Assembly (NCBI GenBank): GCA_938015435.1
Contig: CALLPN010000017.1
Location: 61,587 to 125,586, forward strand
Origin: an uncultured Saprospiraceae bacterium
Lineage (GTDB): Bacteria; Bacteroidota; Bacteroidia; Chitinophagales; Saprospiraceae
Length of the DNA stretch: 64,000 nucleotides
Reading direction: 5' to 3'
The stretch's first letter is position 1, and the number at the start of each line of letters is the position of its first letter. Below are positions 48,473 through 57,754 of this stretch, piece after piece. The notes under the pieces are model-generated. The model did not search any database. It worked only from the letters and a program-made list of their open reading frames with translations, and was not told where the DNA came from. The position numbers were made by a program, and so were the translations under genes.

Positions 48473-48778
48473 TTAAAATGTAAACAGAGAATCTTTGAAA
48501 TAGTAGATCCATGCTCCCATATAAATCATAATAGGAAATATCATTCCACGCATAGTTTCATTCCATTTGTTATTCTTACATACGTGCATAGGTATTAGAG
48601 TAGCACATATGCCTAATAATGCTAACGTCCTTTGTCTCTTACTAGATCCTTCAGAAGATACAAATTCCATCAATCCGGCTTGAGTCAATAGATCAAATAT
48701 CAACTCTACTAACAAAAAACCAAGTACGGGAGTAATAGCTCCAACTACAAGGCCAGTAAAAAAATGATCTTTATCCAT
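48473..48778 (-). CDS. Small hypothetical membrane protein, 101 aa
   Basis: Three hydrophobic segments: GLVVGAITPVLGFLLVELIF (about 9-28), LALLGICATLIPMHVC (about 52-67) and MIFPIMIYMGAWIYYF (about 79-95). No family recognised. It sits between surE and lpxB in the same direction, so a role in the envelope is possible but is inference from position only. Confidence 0.7.
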   Translation of the reverse strand: MDKDHFFTGLVVGAITPVLGFLLVELIFDLLTQAGLMEFVSSEGSSKRQRTLALLGICATLIPMHVCKNNKWNETMRGMIFPIMIYMGAWIYYFKDSLFTF

Positions 48779-48841
48779 AGGAATTCAATTTTTATTTTAG
48801 TCAAATTATTTATTACACAGTCTACATACCGCGTTATAAAA

Positions 48842-49615
48842 TTATAAATCTTCTAAATATCCCAATCCAGCTATTGATTTATAATGTGTCAAATCATGCT
48901 GAGAAGGTACCACGCTTGCATATCCTTGATTAAGCCAATATATATCTGTGTCCTTATGGTCTTCATCCACTACAAATTTACCACTCAACCAATAATATTC
49001 TTCTCCTCTAGGATCTTCTCCTTTTTGGAAGTCTTCTATCCACATGCCAGATGCTTGAGTACAAACTTTTATACCCTTGATCTCAGCAGCAGGAAGCTTG
49101 GGTATGTTCACATTAAGAAGTTTTGTACCCCTCAGTCCCTCCTTGATAATATTACCGATAATACTTCGTGCAACCTTCTGAGCTCCAGTGAAGTCTGCTT
49201 CAAAGGTGAAATCTAGTAATGAAAATCCGACTGAATCTATATTCTCTAGACTAGCCTCCATAGCGGCAGACATAGTTCCAGAGTAGAGGATGTTGATAGA
49301 AGCATTAGATCCATGATTTACACCCGAGACACAAAGATCAATAGTTCTTTCTCTAAGGAGTACGTTTTTGGCTAATTTGACACAGTCTGCAGGAGTTCCA
49401 TCACATTCATATGACTCTACACCTTCAAACATATCTACTTTTCTCATCCTCAGAGGTTGATCCAATGTTATGGCATGGCCCTTACCACTTTGTGGACTAT
49501 CTGGCGCTACTACGACGACTTCACCAAATTCTTTAGCGACTTCCACCAAAGCTTTGATTCCTGGTGCTACTATGCCATCGTCATTAGTGACTAATATCAG
49601 TGGTCTTTTACTCAT
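48842..49615 (-). CDS. surE: 5'/3'-nucleotidase SurE
   Basis: 257 residues. The N-terminus has the metal-binding ILVTNDDGIVAPGIKAL, followed by VVVAPDSPQSGKGHAIT, CDGTPADCVKLA and VSGVNHGSNASINILYSGTM, all SurE signatures. It is a metal-dependent phosphatase for nucleoside 5' and 3' monophosphates. Probably the first gene of the minus-strand run surE, small membrane protein, lpxB, transporter; a TACCTTTG -7 box lies 38 bp upstream. Confidence 0.95.
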   Translation of the reverse strand: MSKRPLILVTNDDGIVAPGIKALVEVAKEFGEVVVVAPDSPQSGKGHAITLDQPLRMRKVDMFEGVESYECDGTPADCVKLAKNVLLRERTIDLCVSGVNHGSNASINILYSGTMSAAMEASLENIDSVGFSLLDFTFEADFTGAQKVARSIIGNIIKEGLRGTKLLNVNIPKLPAAEIKGIKVCTQASGMWIEDFQKGEDPRGEEYYWLSGKFVVDEDHKDTDIYWLNQGYASVVPSQHDLTHYKSIAGLGYLEDL

Positions 49616-49653
49616 GATATACTTTATTTTAGAATCTTTAAACTACTTTGCCT

Positions 49654-49661
49654 CAAAGGTA
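49654..49661 (-). promoter_or_regulatory. -7 box of surE
   Basis: CAAAGGTA on the plus strand is TACCTTTG on the minus strand; same sequence as the -7 boxes of pyrG and rimO. 38 bp before the surE ATG. Confidence 0.5.
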
Positions 49662-49763
49662 TGATTACGTATTCATTCTTAATGGAAAATCAAGTATTAT
49701 CGAATCACAAACATTTTTACAACAATATTACCTTTCAACTCAACCATAAGTCGTCAACGGAGT

Positions 49764-49800
49764 TTACTTTGTAGTTCTAATTATTACAACCACAAAGTAA
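49764..49800. promoter_or_regulatory. Inverted repeat in the hemH leader
   Basis: TTACTTTGTAGTT (49764-49776) and AACCACAAAGTAA (49788-49800) pair over 13 positions with one mismatch around an 11-nt AT-rich spacer. It ends 11 bp before the hemH ATG. The left arm contains TACTTTG, near a -7 box. Candidate operator or leader hairpin. Confidence 0.5.
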
Positions 49801-49811
49801 CCCTTGTTATT

Positions 49812-50846
49812 ATGCCGAAGATCGGAGTATTGCTTATCAACCTTGGAACACCAGACGATCCATCTGTCAAAGCAGTTGGAAAATATCTAAGAGAGTTTTT
49901 GATGGACTTTAGAGTAATAGACAAGCCAGCATGGTTACGTCATATCTTAGTGAAAGGTATCATTGTACCGTTTAGATCTAGAGCATCATCCAAACTATAT
50001 AAGCAATTATGGACAGAAGAGGGTAGTCCGTTAAAGCATTACGGATATAAGTTGGCCGAAGGCGTGCAAAAGCAATTAGGCGGTGACTATCATGTAGAAT
50101 TAGCAATGAGGTATCAATCTCCGAGCATCGAGTCTGCCATAGATAAATTAATCAAGGCTCAAGTAGATGAGTTAGTGGTATTTCCTTTATTTCCCCAGTA
50201 TGCATCATCTTCTACAGGATCTGCTCACGAAGAAGTAATGAGAGTACTTAGTAAGCAATTGATCATTCCACCAGTAAGAATGGTGAATTCTTATCCGACG
50301 GATCCGCGTATGATCAAGATTTACGCTGACAACGGACGTAAGCTAAATGTTGATGATTACGATCACGTTCTTTTCAGTTTTCATGGATTACCAGAACGTC
50401 ATTTGAGAGATGCAGATATCACTAAGTCGCATTGTCAAAGAGTAGAAAATTGTTGTTCTATATCATGTGAGGCGAATAAGCTTTGTTACAGTAATCAATG
50501 TCATCGGACTGCTCATGCTATTGCAGCAGACCTAGGTCTAAAAGAAGATCAATATAGTATAAGTTACCAATCGCGCCTTGGACGAGATCCATGGGTGAAG
50601 CCATACACGGATAAAGTTTTGGAAGAAAGACATAAGAAACACGGTGACAAAAGGATTTTAGTTTTCTGTCCGGCATTTGTATCAGATTGTCTAGAGACGA
50701 CAATAGAGATTAGTGTAGAGTACCAAGAAGAGTTCGAAGAATTTGGTGGAGATCATGTCCAGTTAGTTCCAAGTCTCAATGACAATCCAGAATGGATCAA
50801 AACGGTCGCAGAAATGGTAAAGGAAAATACAGTGATAGCGGTTTAA
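49812..50846 (+). CDS. hemH: Ferrochelatase
   Basis: 344 residues. Start PKIGVLLINLGTPDDPSVKA is the HemH signature; the catalytic histidine lies in LFSFHGLPERHLRD, with the acidic cluster near the end in CPAFVSDCLETTIEI. It inserts ferrous iron into protoporphyrin IX (or coproporphyrin III) to make heme. Six cysteines lie within 23 residues (208, 214, 215, 219, 225, 230) in SHCQRVENCCSISC and LCYSNQC; related bacterial ferrochelatases with clustered cysteines can bind an iron-sulfur cluster, but I cannot show it here. A dyad lies in the leader. Confidence 0.96.
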   Translation: MPKIGVLLINLGTPDDPSVKAVGKYLREFLMDFRVIDKPAWLRHILVKGIIVPFRSRASSKLYKQLWTEEGSPLKHYGYKLAEGVQKQLGGDYHVELAMRYQSPSIESAIDKLIKAQVDELVVFPLFPQYASSSTGSAHEEVMRVLSKQLIIPPVRMVNSYPTDPRMIKIYADNGRKLNVDDYDHVLFSFHGLPERHLRDADITKSHCQRVENCCSISCEANKLCYSNQCHRTAHAIAADLGLKEDQYSISYQSRLGRDPWVKPYTDKVLEERHKKHGDKRILVFCPAFVSDCLETTIEISVEYQEEFEEFGGDHVQLVPSLNDNPEWIKTVAEMVKENTVIAV

Positions 50847-51000
50847 GAAATCACGAATTTGGAACCTATCCTTATGAGTTAAACACTCTTTTACAAGACT
50901 AATACATCTTAGGATGTGAAAGAATAAATAGATGTCGAGTTATAGAAGTTATATATTTCGTCCGGTTTATTTGTCCTGACCTTGAAAACTTGTGACTTTT

Positions 51001-51077
51001 CGGAGTCCATGTGTTTTCTTCGAAATCCACATTCCCACTCCGACAACGTGTTTTAAAAATAAAACACTTGGTTGTCG
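51001..51077. repeat. Second pair of GTGTTTT-core hairpin repeats
   Basis: Unit 1 (51001-51042): CGGAGT ... ACTCCG outer arms with ATGTG / CACAT inside. Unit 2 (51041-51077): CGACAAC / GTTGTCG outer arms with GTGTTTT / AAAACAC inside. 51001-51017 is the exact reverse complement of 19086-19102. It lies between the convergent genes hemH and psd, as its relatives lie between rimO and cutA. Confidence 0.7.
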
Positions 51078-51131
51078 CCCTATAAGTTTTGAACTTGAAC
51101 TTTACACTTGAACTTGCTCTTACGCCGGCTC

Positions 51132-51785
51132 TTAAACCAGCCTAGCGAGTACAGTCTTATTTCCACTTACCATCTGACCCATTTTTACTTCTACTTTAGC
51201 ATCTTTTGGTAAGAATACATCAACTCGAGATCCCAGTTTGATAAATCCCATATCTTCTCCTTGTTTCACTTCATCTCCTTGGGATACATACCATACGATA
51301 CGCCTGGCTAATGCTCCAGCGATTTGACGGAAAAGTACTTTCCCTTTTGGATTCTCTATCACAACGGTAGTTCTTTCGTTTTCCGTACTTGCTTTTGGAT
51401 TCCATGCTTTATAGAATGCTCCTGGGTGATATTTGAAAAAGGCAATTTTACCACTTATTGGATTTCTATTCACGTGTACATTGAGAGGTGACATGAAGAT
51501 GGATACCTGTATTCTCTCATCTTTAAGTACTTCAGGTTCATTTGTGTTTTCTATAACCACGATCTTGCCATCAGCAGGGCAGTAAACTATATCATCAGCA
51601 TATTGATCTATTGTTCTTTTCGGATTTCTAAAGAAAGAAACCAAGAACAACCATAGAGCTACAAATACAAATGTAGTAAACCATATGATTGGTGGAAAGA
51701 AAGTATAAATAAGTCCATTAGCGACGAATAATACTATAGCACTTATGATAAGAGTAAAATACCCTTCTTTGTGGATTAAAGACAT
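51132..51785 (-). CDS. psd: Phosphatidylserine decarboxylase (short form)
   Basis: 217 residues. N-terminal membrane segments, then a catalytic domain with VYCPADGKIVVIENTN, FMSPLNVHVNRNPISGKIAF and YHPGAFYKAWNPKASTENER. The self-cleavage motif is GFIKLGSRVDVFLP, the form used by short PSDs; cleavage before the serine makes the pyruvoyl cofactor. The enzyme makes phosphatidylethanolamine. It follows cdsA by 72 bp in a probable CPBP-cdsA-psd transcript. Confidence 0.93.
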   Translation of the reverse strand: MSLIHKEGYFTLIISAIVLFVANGLIYTFFPPIIWFTTFVFVALWLFLVSFFRNPKRTIDQYADDIVYCPADGKIVVIENTNEPEVLKDERIQVSIFMSPLNVHVNRNPISGKIAFFKYHPGAFYKAWNPKASTENERTTVVIENPKGKVLFRQIAGALARRIVWYVSQGDEVKQGEDMGFIKLGSRVDVFLPKDAKVEVKMGQMVSGNKTVLARLV

Positions 51786-51857
51786 TGATTAGATTTTCCT
51801 TGGTTATTTGCTTTGGGCTTTGAATTATCCATAACCAAGCAAAACTTAGCAGGATAG

Positions 51858-52670
51858 CTAATTCAGCAGCAAATATAACAAAATAACGAAAGGCAAAACG
51901 AAGATAAAGCTGTCAAATCGATCCAAAAATCCACCATGCCCAGGAAGGAAATTTCCTGAATCTTTAACTTTGTAATATCTTTTCAATTGTGATTCTACTA
52001 AGTCACCATAACCACCAAACACCCAAACAATTAAACCCGCCAACAACCAGAAGGTTAAAGAGAAGTCAGTCTTTAGGAAACAAATGCCCCAAGCTGCAAG
52101 TATAGTAAACAAGCCAGCACCGAGTGTACCTTCCCAAGTCTTGTTAGGAGATACTGATGGAAATAATTTAGTCTTTCCTATTCGACTACCAACAAGATAA
52201 GCCATACTGTCTGTCATCCAGATTAATACGATAATACCAACTGGTAAAAGGAACTCGTAGACTTCGCGACTATTGATAAGCGAAATAAAAAGACCAATGG
52301 GTATTCCTATATAAAGCGCAGATACTAACATACCTAGCTTCTTATGCGGAATTATGTTTTTAGTAGTGTAAAGGTTTGCAATGTTAAGTGCTGCCCAGGC
52401 TAGAGCTACATATACAAGAATATGGTACACTTGTGATCCAAATTCCATATTCCAGATTACAGCAATGGGCACTAGAGCGCTTACGATTACAGTCGCAATA
52501 TTGAGTACTTTAGATTCACTGTATACTAGTCGGCCATATTCATAACTGGCTAATATAGCTATGACAGTCAATAGAATAGTAGCAGTCAAACTACTCTGAA
52601 TGAGTAAAGCTAATACGATCACAGAAAATATAATTCCTGTGATTGCTCTGGTTCTAAGCACTGATGACAT
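51858..52670 (-). CDS. cdsA: Phosphatidate cytidylyltransferase
   Basis: 270 residues from the ATG at 52670 (MSSVLRTRAITGIIFSVIVL); the frame is open further to 52730. Multi-pass membrane protein with the CdsA signature region: MTDSMAYLVGSRIGKTKLFP, SPNKTWEGTLGAGL and GHGGFLDRFDSFIFVLP. It makes CDP-diacylglycerol for phospholipid synthesis. Its start overlaps the CPBP gene by 17 bp, which ties the three genes psd, cdsA and CPBP into one transcript. Confidence 0.95.
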   Translation of the reverse strand: MSSVLRTRAITGIIFSVIVLALLIQSSLTATILLTVIAILASYEYGRLVYSESKVLNIATVIVSALVPIAVIWNMEFGSQVYHILVYVALAWAALNIANLYTTKNIIPHKKLGMLVSALYIGIPIGLFISLINSREVYEFLLPVGIIVLIWMTDSMAYLVGSRIGKTKLFPSVSPNKTWEGTLGAGLFTILAAWGICFLKTDFSLTFWLLAGLIVWVFGGYGDLVESQLKRYYKVKDSGNFLPGHGGFLDRFDSFIFVLPFVILLYLLLN

Positions 52671-53532
52671 CCTTGTCTGATTTTGTTTTGAGGACTGTAA
52701 AGATAGCAATAGCTGCGAGCAATGAAACAATTGCTAGCGTCCAGTGTATTTCTGGTCCTTCAGAAGGATCCATATCCTTGATGCTTTCATCGGAGAAGTA
52801 GAGCGCAAGTACTTGTAACCCATTATTGAATAGATGTAATAATATTGGATACCATAGATTTTTAGTGAAGTGATATGTATAGCCAAGCACTAGACCTAGT
52901 AAGAATCTGGCGGGAAACCCTTCGACCGACATATGAATAGCACTGAATACAATAGAAACTATTATTATTCCGACATGAGGATTTCTCAGATGTTTATTAA
53001 GTTCTTTTTGCATTACACCTCTAAAAAGAAGCTCTTCACATATTGCTGGTGTGGCAGCGACTATCAGTAAATTAAGCATTAGTTCCAATAGCCCGTTCAT
53101 CTCCAATACAGAAGCTAATGTATCCATACTACTCTGGTCCATGCTTTGCGCCCAATTGGGAAGGTCGATACTTTGCATTAATTGTGCACTGTAGGCAATG
53201 AGTGGATAGATAGATATCATAAGTAAGGCACTTAAGCCAAACCAACTCGCCTCTAATTTGTCAGTAAGCCCAAAGTATTTCGAAAAATTCTCTTTTGTGA
53301 CAATCAATTTAAATACATAAGCACTCAGTCCAAACATAATTATATTATTAAGTCCGATACCAATTTTGAAGGGTATTGTACTCTCCATACTGCCAATCAG
53401 TTCGTTGATATCATAAGCTTTATTAAGATCGGCTCCACCCGCAAACATTAATCCGGTAAGTATTATCTGGCCCACAACTAGCCCAACTATAAGTAATCCA
53501 ACTAAGATTAATGATTTACGAAACAATGACAT
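52654..53532 (-). CDS. CPBP-family intramembrane metalloprotease
   Basis: 292 residues, several membrane helices. Family motifs: CEELLFRGVMQKEL (glutamate pair and arginine), SIVFSAIHMSVEGFPARFLL (FxxxH) and LLHLFNNGLQ (HxxxN). A second CPBP member stands at the left edge of the window. The overlap with cdsA by 17 bp suggests translational coupling and a link to membrane biology; the substrate is unknown. A TATATTTG -7 box lies 32 bp upstream. Confidence 0.9.
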   Translation of the reverse strand: MSLFRKSLILVGLLIVGLVVGQIILTGLMFAGGADLNKAYDINELIGSMESTIPFKIGIGLNNIIMFGLSAYVFKLIVTKENFSKYFGLTDKLEASWFGLSALLMISIYPLIAYSAQLMQSIDLPNWAQSMDQSSMDTLASVLEMNGLLELMLNLLIVAATPAICEELLFRGVMQKELNKHLRNPHVGIIIVSIVFSAIHMSVEGFPARFLLGLVLGYTYHFTKNLWYPILLHLFNNGLQVLALYFSDESIKDMDPSEGPEIHWTLAIVSLLAAIAIFTVLKTKSDKDVISA

Positions 53533-53564
53533 AGTGAGAACTTTAGATTTATTAATATTGAAGT

Positions 53565-53572
53565 CAAATATA
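53565..53572 (-). promoter_or_regulatory. -7 box of the CPBP-cdsA-psd transcript
   Basis: CAAATATA on the plus strand is TATATTTG on the minus strand, 32 bp before the CPBP ATG. Lies in the short gap shared with divergent pdxJ. Confidence 0.5.
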
Positions 53573-53583
53573 ATAATCTATTC

Positions 53584-54309
53584 ATGCCAGTAAGACTTAG
53601 TGTTAATCTTAATAAAGTAGCCCTCATTCGCAATGCGAGAGGATCTAACCACCCAGACCTTATCCAATTCGCTAAAGATTGTGAAGAGTATGGAGCTCAA
53701 GGTATTACAGTACATCCTCGTCCTGATGAGAGACATGTCAGGTTTGCCGATCTTCCATTACTCAAAGAGGCAGTTACGACAGAATTCAATATAGAAGGTA
53801 ACCCTACACCACATTTCATTAAAGAAGTATTAGCCGTCAAACCTGATCAAGTAACCTTAGTGCCAGATGCTCCAGATGCGCTTACATCTGATGCTGGGTG
53901 GGATACTATAAAGGATAAGATTTTCTTAACAGAAGTTATATCTCAGTTCAAGACGGCAGGGATTAGAGTCAGTCTATTTATCGATCCAGATAATAAACTG
54001 ATTTCTGGAGCAAAAGAGGTCGGTGCAGATCGCATAGAATTCTATACTGGCCCATACGCAGATAATTACTTTGATGATCGAGAAAAAGCGCTAAAACCCT
54101 TCGTCTCCGCGGCAAAATATTGTCATTCCATTGGTATTGGTATCAATGCGGGGCATGATCTCAATTTAGATAACCTCAACTATTTTTGTGGTCACGTACC
54201 TTATCTTCAAGAGGTATCTATTGGTCATGCACTCATCAGTGATGCCTTGTATTATGGTATTTCTAATGTACTGGCTATGTATCTCTACCAAATCAATAAA
54301 ACTATATAA
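53584..54309 (+). CDS. pdxJ: Pyridoxine 5'-phosphate synthase
   Basis: 241 residues. The start MPVRLSVNLNKVALIRNARG and the stretches EYGAQGITVHPRPDERHVRF, FNIEGNPTPHFI and LVPDAPDALTSDAGWD are PdxJ signatures; the helix with GIGINAGHDLNLDNLNYF is intact. PdxJ joins 1-deoxyxylulose 5-phosphate and 3-amino-1-hydroxyacetone phosphate into pyridoxine phosphate, a vitamin B6 precursor. Divergent from the CPBP gene. Confidence 0.97.
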   Translation: MPVRLSVNLNKVALIRNARGSNHPDLIQFAKDCEEYGAQGITVHPRPDERHVRFADLPLLKEAVTTEFNIEGNPTPHFIKEVLAVKPDQVTLVPDAPDALTSDAGWDTIKDKIFLTEVISQFKTAGIRVSLFIDPDNKLISGAKEVGADRIEFYTGPYADNYFDDREKALKPFVSAAKYCHSIGIGINAGHDLNLDNLNYFCGHVPYLQEVSIGHALISDALYYGISNVLAMYLYQINKTI

Positions 54310-54436
54310 ACAAATTGTTTTCATCGACAGGCAGCGAATTGTGTGAACATATTGTTAAATAAATGTTGCTAGTAGGCTATGTATTAACATTGTTATAGCT
54401 ATTTTGGCATCTAAATGTGAACTATTTATTGGTCAA

Positions 54437-54459
54437 CATTCGATTCTTGTAGTCGAATG
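54437..54459 (+). other. Hairpin followed by T-rich sequence upstream of susC
   Basis: CATTCGA / TCGAATG with a 9-nt loop, followed by GTGGCTTATTTTTTATTT, 39 bp before the SusC start. It could end the pdxJ transcript or act as a leader attenuator of the sus-like operon. Confidence 0.35.
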
Positions 54460-54497
54460 GTGGCTTATTTTTTATTTAATCTAAACCAAAAAAAAGT

Positions 54498-57400
54498 ATG
54501 AAAAAACTCTCACTACTTTTGAGTATGATGGTGTTTATGGTAGGTTTTACCATGGCGCAACGTGCTGTTTCGGGTACTATCGTTGATAGCGATGGGCTAG
54601 CTCTTATTGGAGCAAACGTCTCAGTTCCCAATACCACAATCGGTACTATTACTGATGTCGATGGTAATTTTTCAATTAACGTGCCTGATGGCGCCTCATC
54701 TGTGATTGTGACCTATATAGGTTTCACTGAGCAGCTGATTGATATTACAGGACAATCTTCTGTTAATGTTGTAATGAGCGAAGGGGCATTAATTGATGAA
54801 GTAGTTATTACCTCTACCGGTCTCGAAAGAAACGCTAGAGACATAACGTATTCTAATCAATCAGTTGATTCTGAAGAACTTTTATCTGCACCTAATAAGA
54901 ACACCCTAGAGGCTCTTAGAGGAAAAGTAGCAGGTGTGAAAATATCTACGGGATCTGGTTCTGTAGGTGCATCGACAAGAATCGTATTAAGGGGTGAGAG
55001 CTCTTTAACTGGTGATAACAATGCATTAATCGTAATCGATGGTATTCCTATTGATAATGCCGCTTCAAGAGGTGGTGATGGATCTGCATCTACAGGTTAC
55101 ACTGATTATGGTAACAGATTTAGTGATCTTAACCCTGATGATATTGAATCAGTAACTGTATTAAAAGGACCTTCTGCGACTTCTTTATATGGATCTAGAG
55201 GTGCTTCTGGTGCTCTTGTGATTACTACTAAGAAAGGTAAAAAAAGTAAAGACGGAGGTATGCAAATAGGGTACAACGGCTCTTACTCAGTAGAGAAAGC
55301 TTATGTTCTTCTTCAAAGACAAGATCAATATGGTCAAGGATTTGGACTTCCATTTGCAAATATTCCAGGTAGAGATTCTGGAGAAAACTGGTCATGGGGA
55401 CCTGCCTTTGATGGTGTAGTTAGACCTTGGACAAGTCCAGTAGACGTCAATGGTGACGGTTCTTCTGAATATCTTTCAAGACCTTACAGCGCTGTAGAGA
55501 ATCAACTTGATGATTTCTTTAGGCTAGGAAATACAATGTCTAATAGCTTTTATTTATCTGGTGCTAATGATAACTTTAACTATAGAGCGAGTTACTCTAA
55601 TACTAATCAAAACGGAATCCTAGATAATACTAACTATCTAAGAAACACAATCGGATTTAGTGCAGGAGCTAAGCTTACAGATAAGTTGACTACTAACTTC
55701 AACATTACTTATGCTAATATTGATCAGAATAGTGCTCAAGAAGGGTCAAGACCCTTCGAAGGACAAAATGCATACGCAAACGCAGTGCAATCTCCTGTAA
55801 ATATTCCATTTGCAGAATTAAGAGATTACAAAAGCAAGTATCATGATTTTGACGGATACTATGGTTCTTATACGGTAAATCCTTACTATGTACTTAATGA
55901 GTACGGAAACAACGCTAAGATTAATAACATCCTTGGATCTGTATCTACTACATACCAAGTAAGTGATAAGTTAGCGATTACAGGAAGAATCGGATCTAAC
56001 ATCGTAACTACTCAAGTTAATGAGACAGTTCCAATTTATGCTTATAACGATCACCTAATTTGGAATGATAACCAAGTGTTAAGTTCAAGAGGTGGACGTC
56101 ATAGTTCAGATGGATATTATTTCACGTCTGATAGAACTAACAGAAACATCGATGCTACATTATTAGCTAATTATTCTACAGATATTACTGAAGATATTGA
56201 TCTTAACCTCACTGTAGGTTACAACGATTTCAGAAGAAATACTAGAAGTCTTGCTTCTAACTCAGTTGGAGGTTTAGTGGTAAATGATTTTTACCAATTA
56301 AACAATAGTGTACAGACTCCACAGTCTAGCTTAGCACGTTCGGATTACCGAATTTTCGGTACTTACGGTCAAGCATCATTCGGTTGGAAAAACAAAGTGT
56401 TCTTAGATCTTTCTGCTAGAAATGATTGGTCTTCTACACTTCCTAGAGAAAGTCAAGATTTCTTCTATTCATCAATAGGTGTATCGGCTGTAATGTCTGA
56501 TATCCTTAAGCTAGAAGATACGAGTCTTGATTTCTGGAAAGTATTTACAAGTATAGGTACTACAGGTAAGGATGCAGGTCTTTATCAGTTAGCATCTACT
56601 TTCTCAGCAAATCCTACTATCCAAGCTTTATCTAATGGTCACGATATTACGTCTCCACTTAACGGACAAGCAGCATTTACTTTAGGTAACAGAATCGGTA
56701 ACCCTGATCTTAAGCCAGAGTTAACAACTACGTTTGAATTAGGAACGGAAGTAACATTGCTTCAGGATATGGTAAACCTATCTTATACTTACTATAATTC
56801 TAATAGTACTGATCAGATTGTTGTAGTAAGTCTTCCTTCTACATCTGGATTTACATCTACTACTAAGAACGTTGGTGAAGTAAATAACAGAGGGCATGAA
56901 CTTACACTTAACCTTCAGCCACTTGCTAAAATCAGCAGAGACTTAAAATGGAGTTTAGACCTTATCTACAGTAAGAATACTAACAAAGTAATCAAGATTT
57001 CTGATGAAAGTGATGAGCTTTCAGTTGGTGGATTTGGAAATGTTACTATCGTAGCTAAAGAAGGACTTCCATTTGGTACTTTTAAAGGATCTGTTGTAAG
57101 AACAACTGAAGCAGGTCAAACTGTAGTTGGAGCAAACGGACTTCCACTATATACGACTGATGAAGAATACATAGGTTCTTACCAGCCAGATTGGACAGGG
57201 TCTATAGGTTCTAACCTTTCATACAAAGGTTTAGGATTCAATGTTTTATTTGATATTAAAAGAGGAGGACAATTCTTATCTTATACAAAAGATCTTACAG
57301 AATTCAACGGAACATCTGTTACTACACTCATCGGTGATAGAGGAGAATTTGTTGTAGACAACAGTGTACAGGAAACATTTGACGGTACTGGTGCTTCAAC

Positions 57401-57731
57401 AGGTTTTGCGCCGAATACAGTGGCTACGAATCCATATGACTACGTTAGTGGATTCCAATTCTCTGAGCACCTTATTGATGCAAGTTTTGTAAAGCTAAGA
57501 GAGCTTGGTGTTAGTTACCAATTACCTAAAAACTTATTAAGTAAGTTCAATGTTGCTGACGCAACGATTAGGTTATTTGGTAAGAATCTTAAGTTCTGGT
57601 TGCCAGAAGAAAATACATTTGCTGATCCTGAGGTTAATGGACCTTCACTTACTGGAAACGCAACTGGTATCGAGACAACACAGACTCCACCATCAAAGAG
57701 TTATGGTGTAAGCTTAAGCCTCAAGTTTTAA
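54498..57731 (+). CDS. SusC/RagA-family TonB-linked outer membrane transporter
   Basis: 1077 residues. Signal peptide MKKLSLLLSMMVFMVGFTMA, then a carboxypeptidase-regulatory-like domain (RAVSGTIVDSDGLALIGANV), the TonB-dependent plug (SSLTGDNNALIVIDGIPIDN, then VLKGPSATSLYGSRGASGAL) and a long 22-strand-type barrel ending SYGVSLSLKF. It should import oligosaccharides or peptides with TonB energy together with the SusD-like protein 23 bp downstream. No enzyme gene lies beside the operon, so the substrate cannot be inferred. Confidence 0.96.
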   Translation: MKKLSLLLSMMVFMVGFTMAQRAVSGTIVDSDGLALIGANVSVPNTTIGTITDVDGNFSINVPDGASSVIVTYIGFTEQLIDITGQSSVNVVMSEGALIDEVVITSTGLERNARDITYSNQSVDSEELLSAPNKNTLEALRGKVAGVKISTGSGSVGASTRIVLRGESSLTGDNNALIVIDGIPIDNAASRGGDGSASTGYTDYGNRFSDLNPDDIESVTVLKGPSATSLYGSRGASGALVITTKKGKKSKDGGMQIGYNGSYSVEKAYVLLQRQDQYGQGFGLPFANIPGRDSGENWSWGPAFDGVVRPWTSPVDVNGDGSSEYLSRPYSAVENQLDDFFRLGNTMSNSFYLSGANDNFNYRASYSNTNQNGILDNTNYLRNTIGFSAGAKLTDKLTTNFNITYANIDQNSAQEGSRPFEGQNAYANAVQSPVNIPFAELRDYKSKYHDFDGYYGSYTVNPYYVLNEYGNNAKINNILGSVSTTYQVSDKLAITGRIGSNIVTTQVNETVPIYAYNDHLIWNDNQVLSSRGGRHSSDGYYFTSDRTNRNIDATLLANYSTDITEDIDLNLTVGYNDFRRNTRSLASNSVGGLVVNDFYQLNNSVQTPQSSLARSDYRIFGTYGQASFGWKNKVFLDLSARNDWSSTLPRESQDFFYSSIGVSAVMSDILKLEDTSLDFWKVFTSIGTTGKDAGLYQLASTFSANPTIQALSNGHDITSPLNGQAAFTLGNRIGNPDLKPELTTTFELGTEVTLLQDMVNLSYTYYNSNSTDQIVVVSLPSTSGFTSTTKNVGEVNNRGHELTLNLQPLAKISRDLKWSLDLIYSKNTNKVIKISDESDELSVGGFGNVTIVAKEGLPFGTFKGSVVRTTEAGQTVVGANGLPLYTTDEEYIGSYQPDWTGSIGSNLSYKGLGFNVLFDIKRGGQFLSYTKDLTEFNGTSVTTLIGDRGEFVVDNSVQETFDGTGASTGFAPNTVATNPYDYVSGFQFSEHLIDASFVKLRELGVSYQLPKNLLSKFNVADATIRLFGKNLKFWLPEENTFADPEVNGPSLTGNATGIETTQTPPSKSYGVSLSLKF

Positions 57732-57754
57732 TTAACAGATAAAAAAGAATTGAA

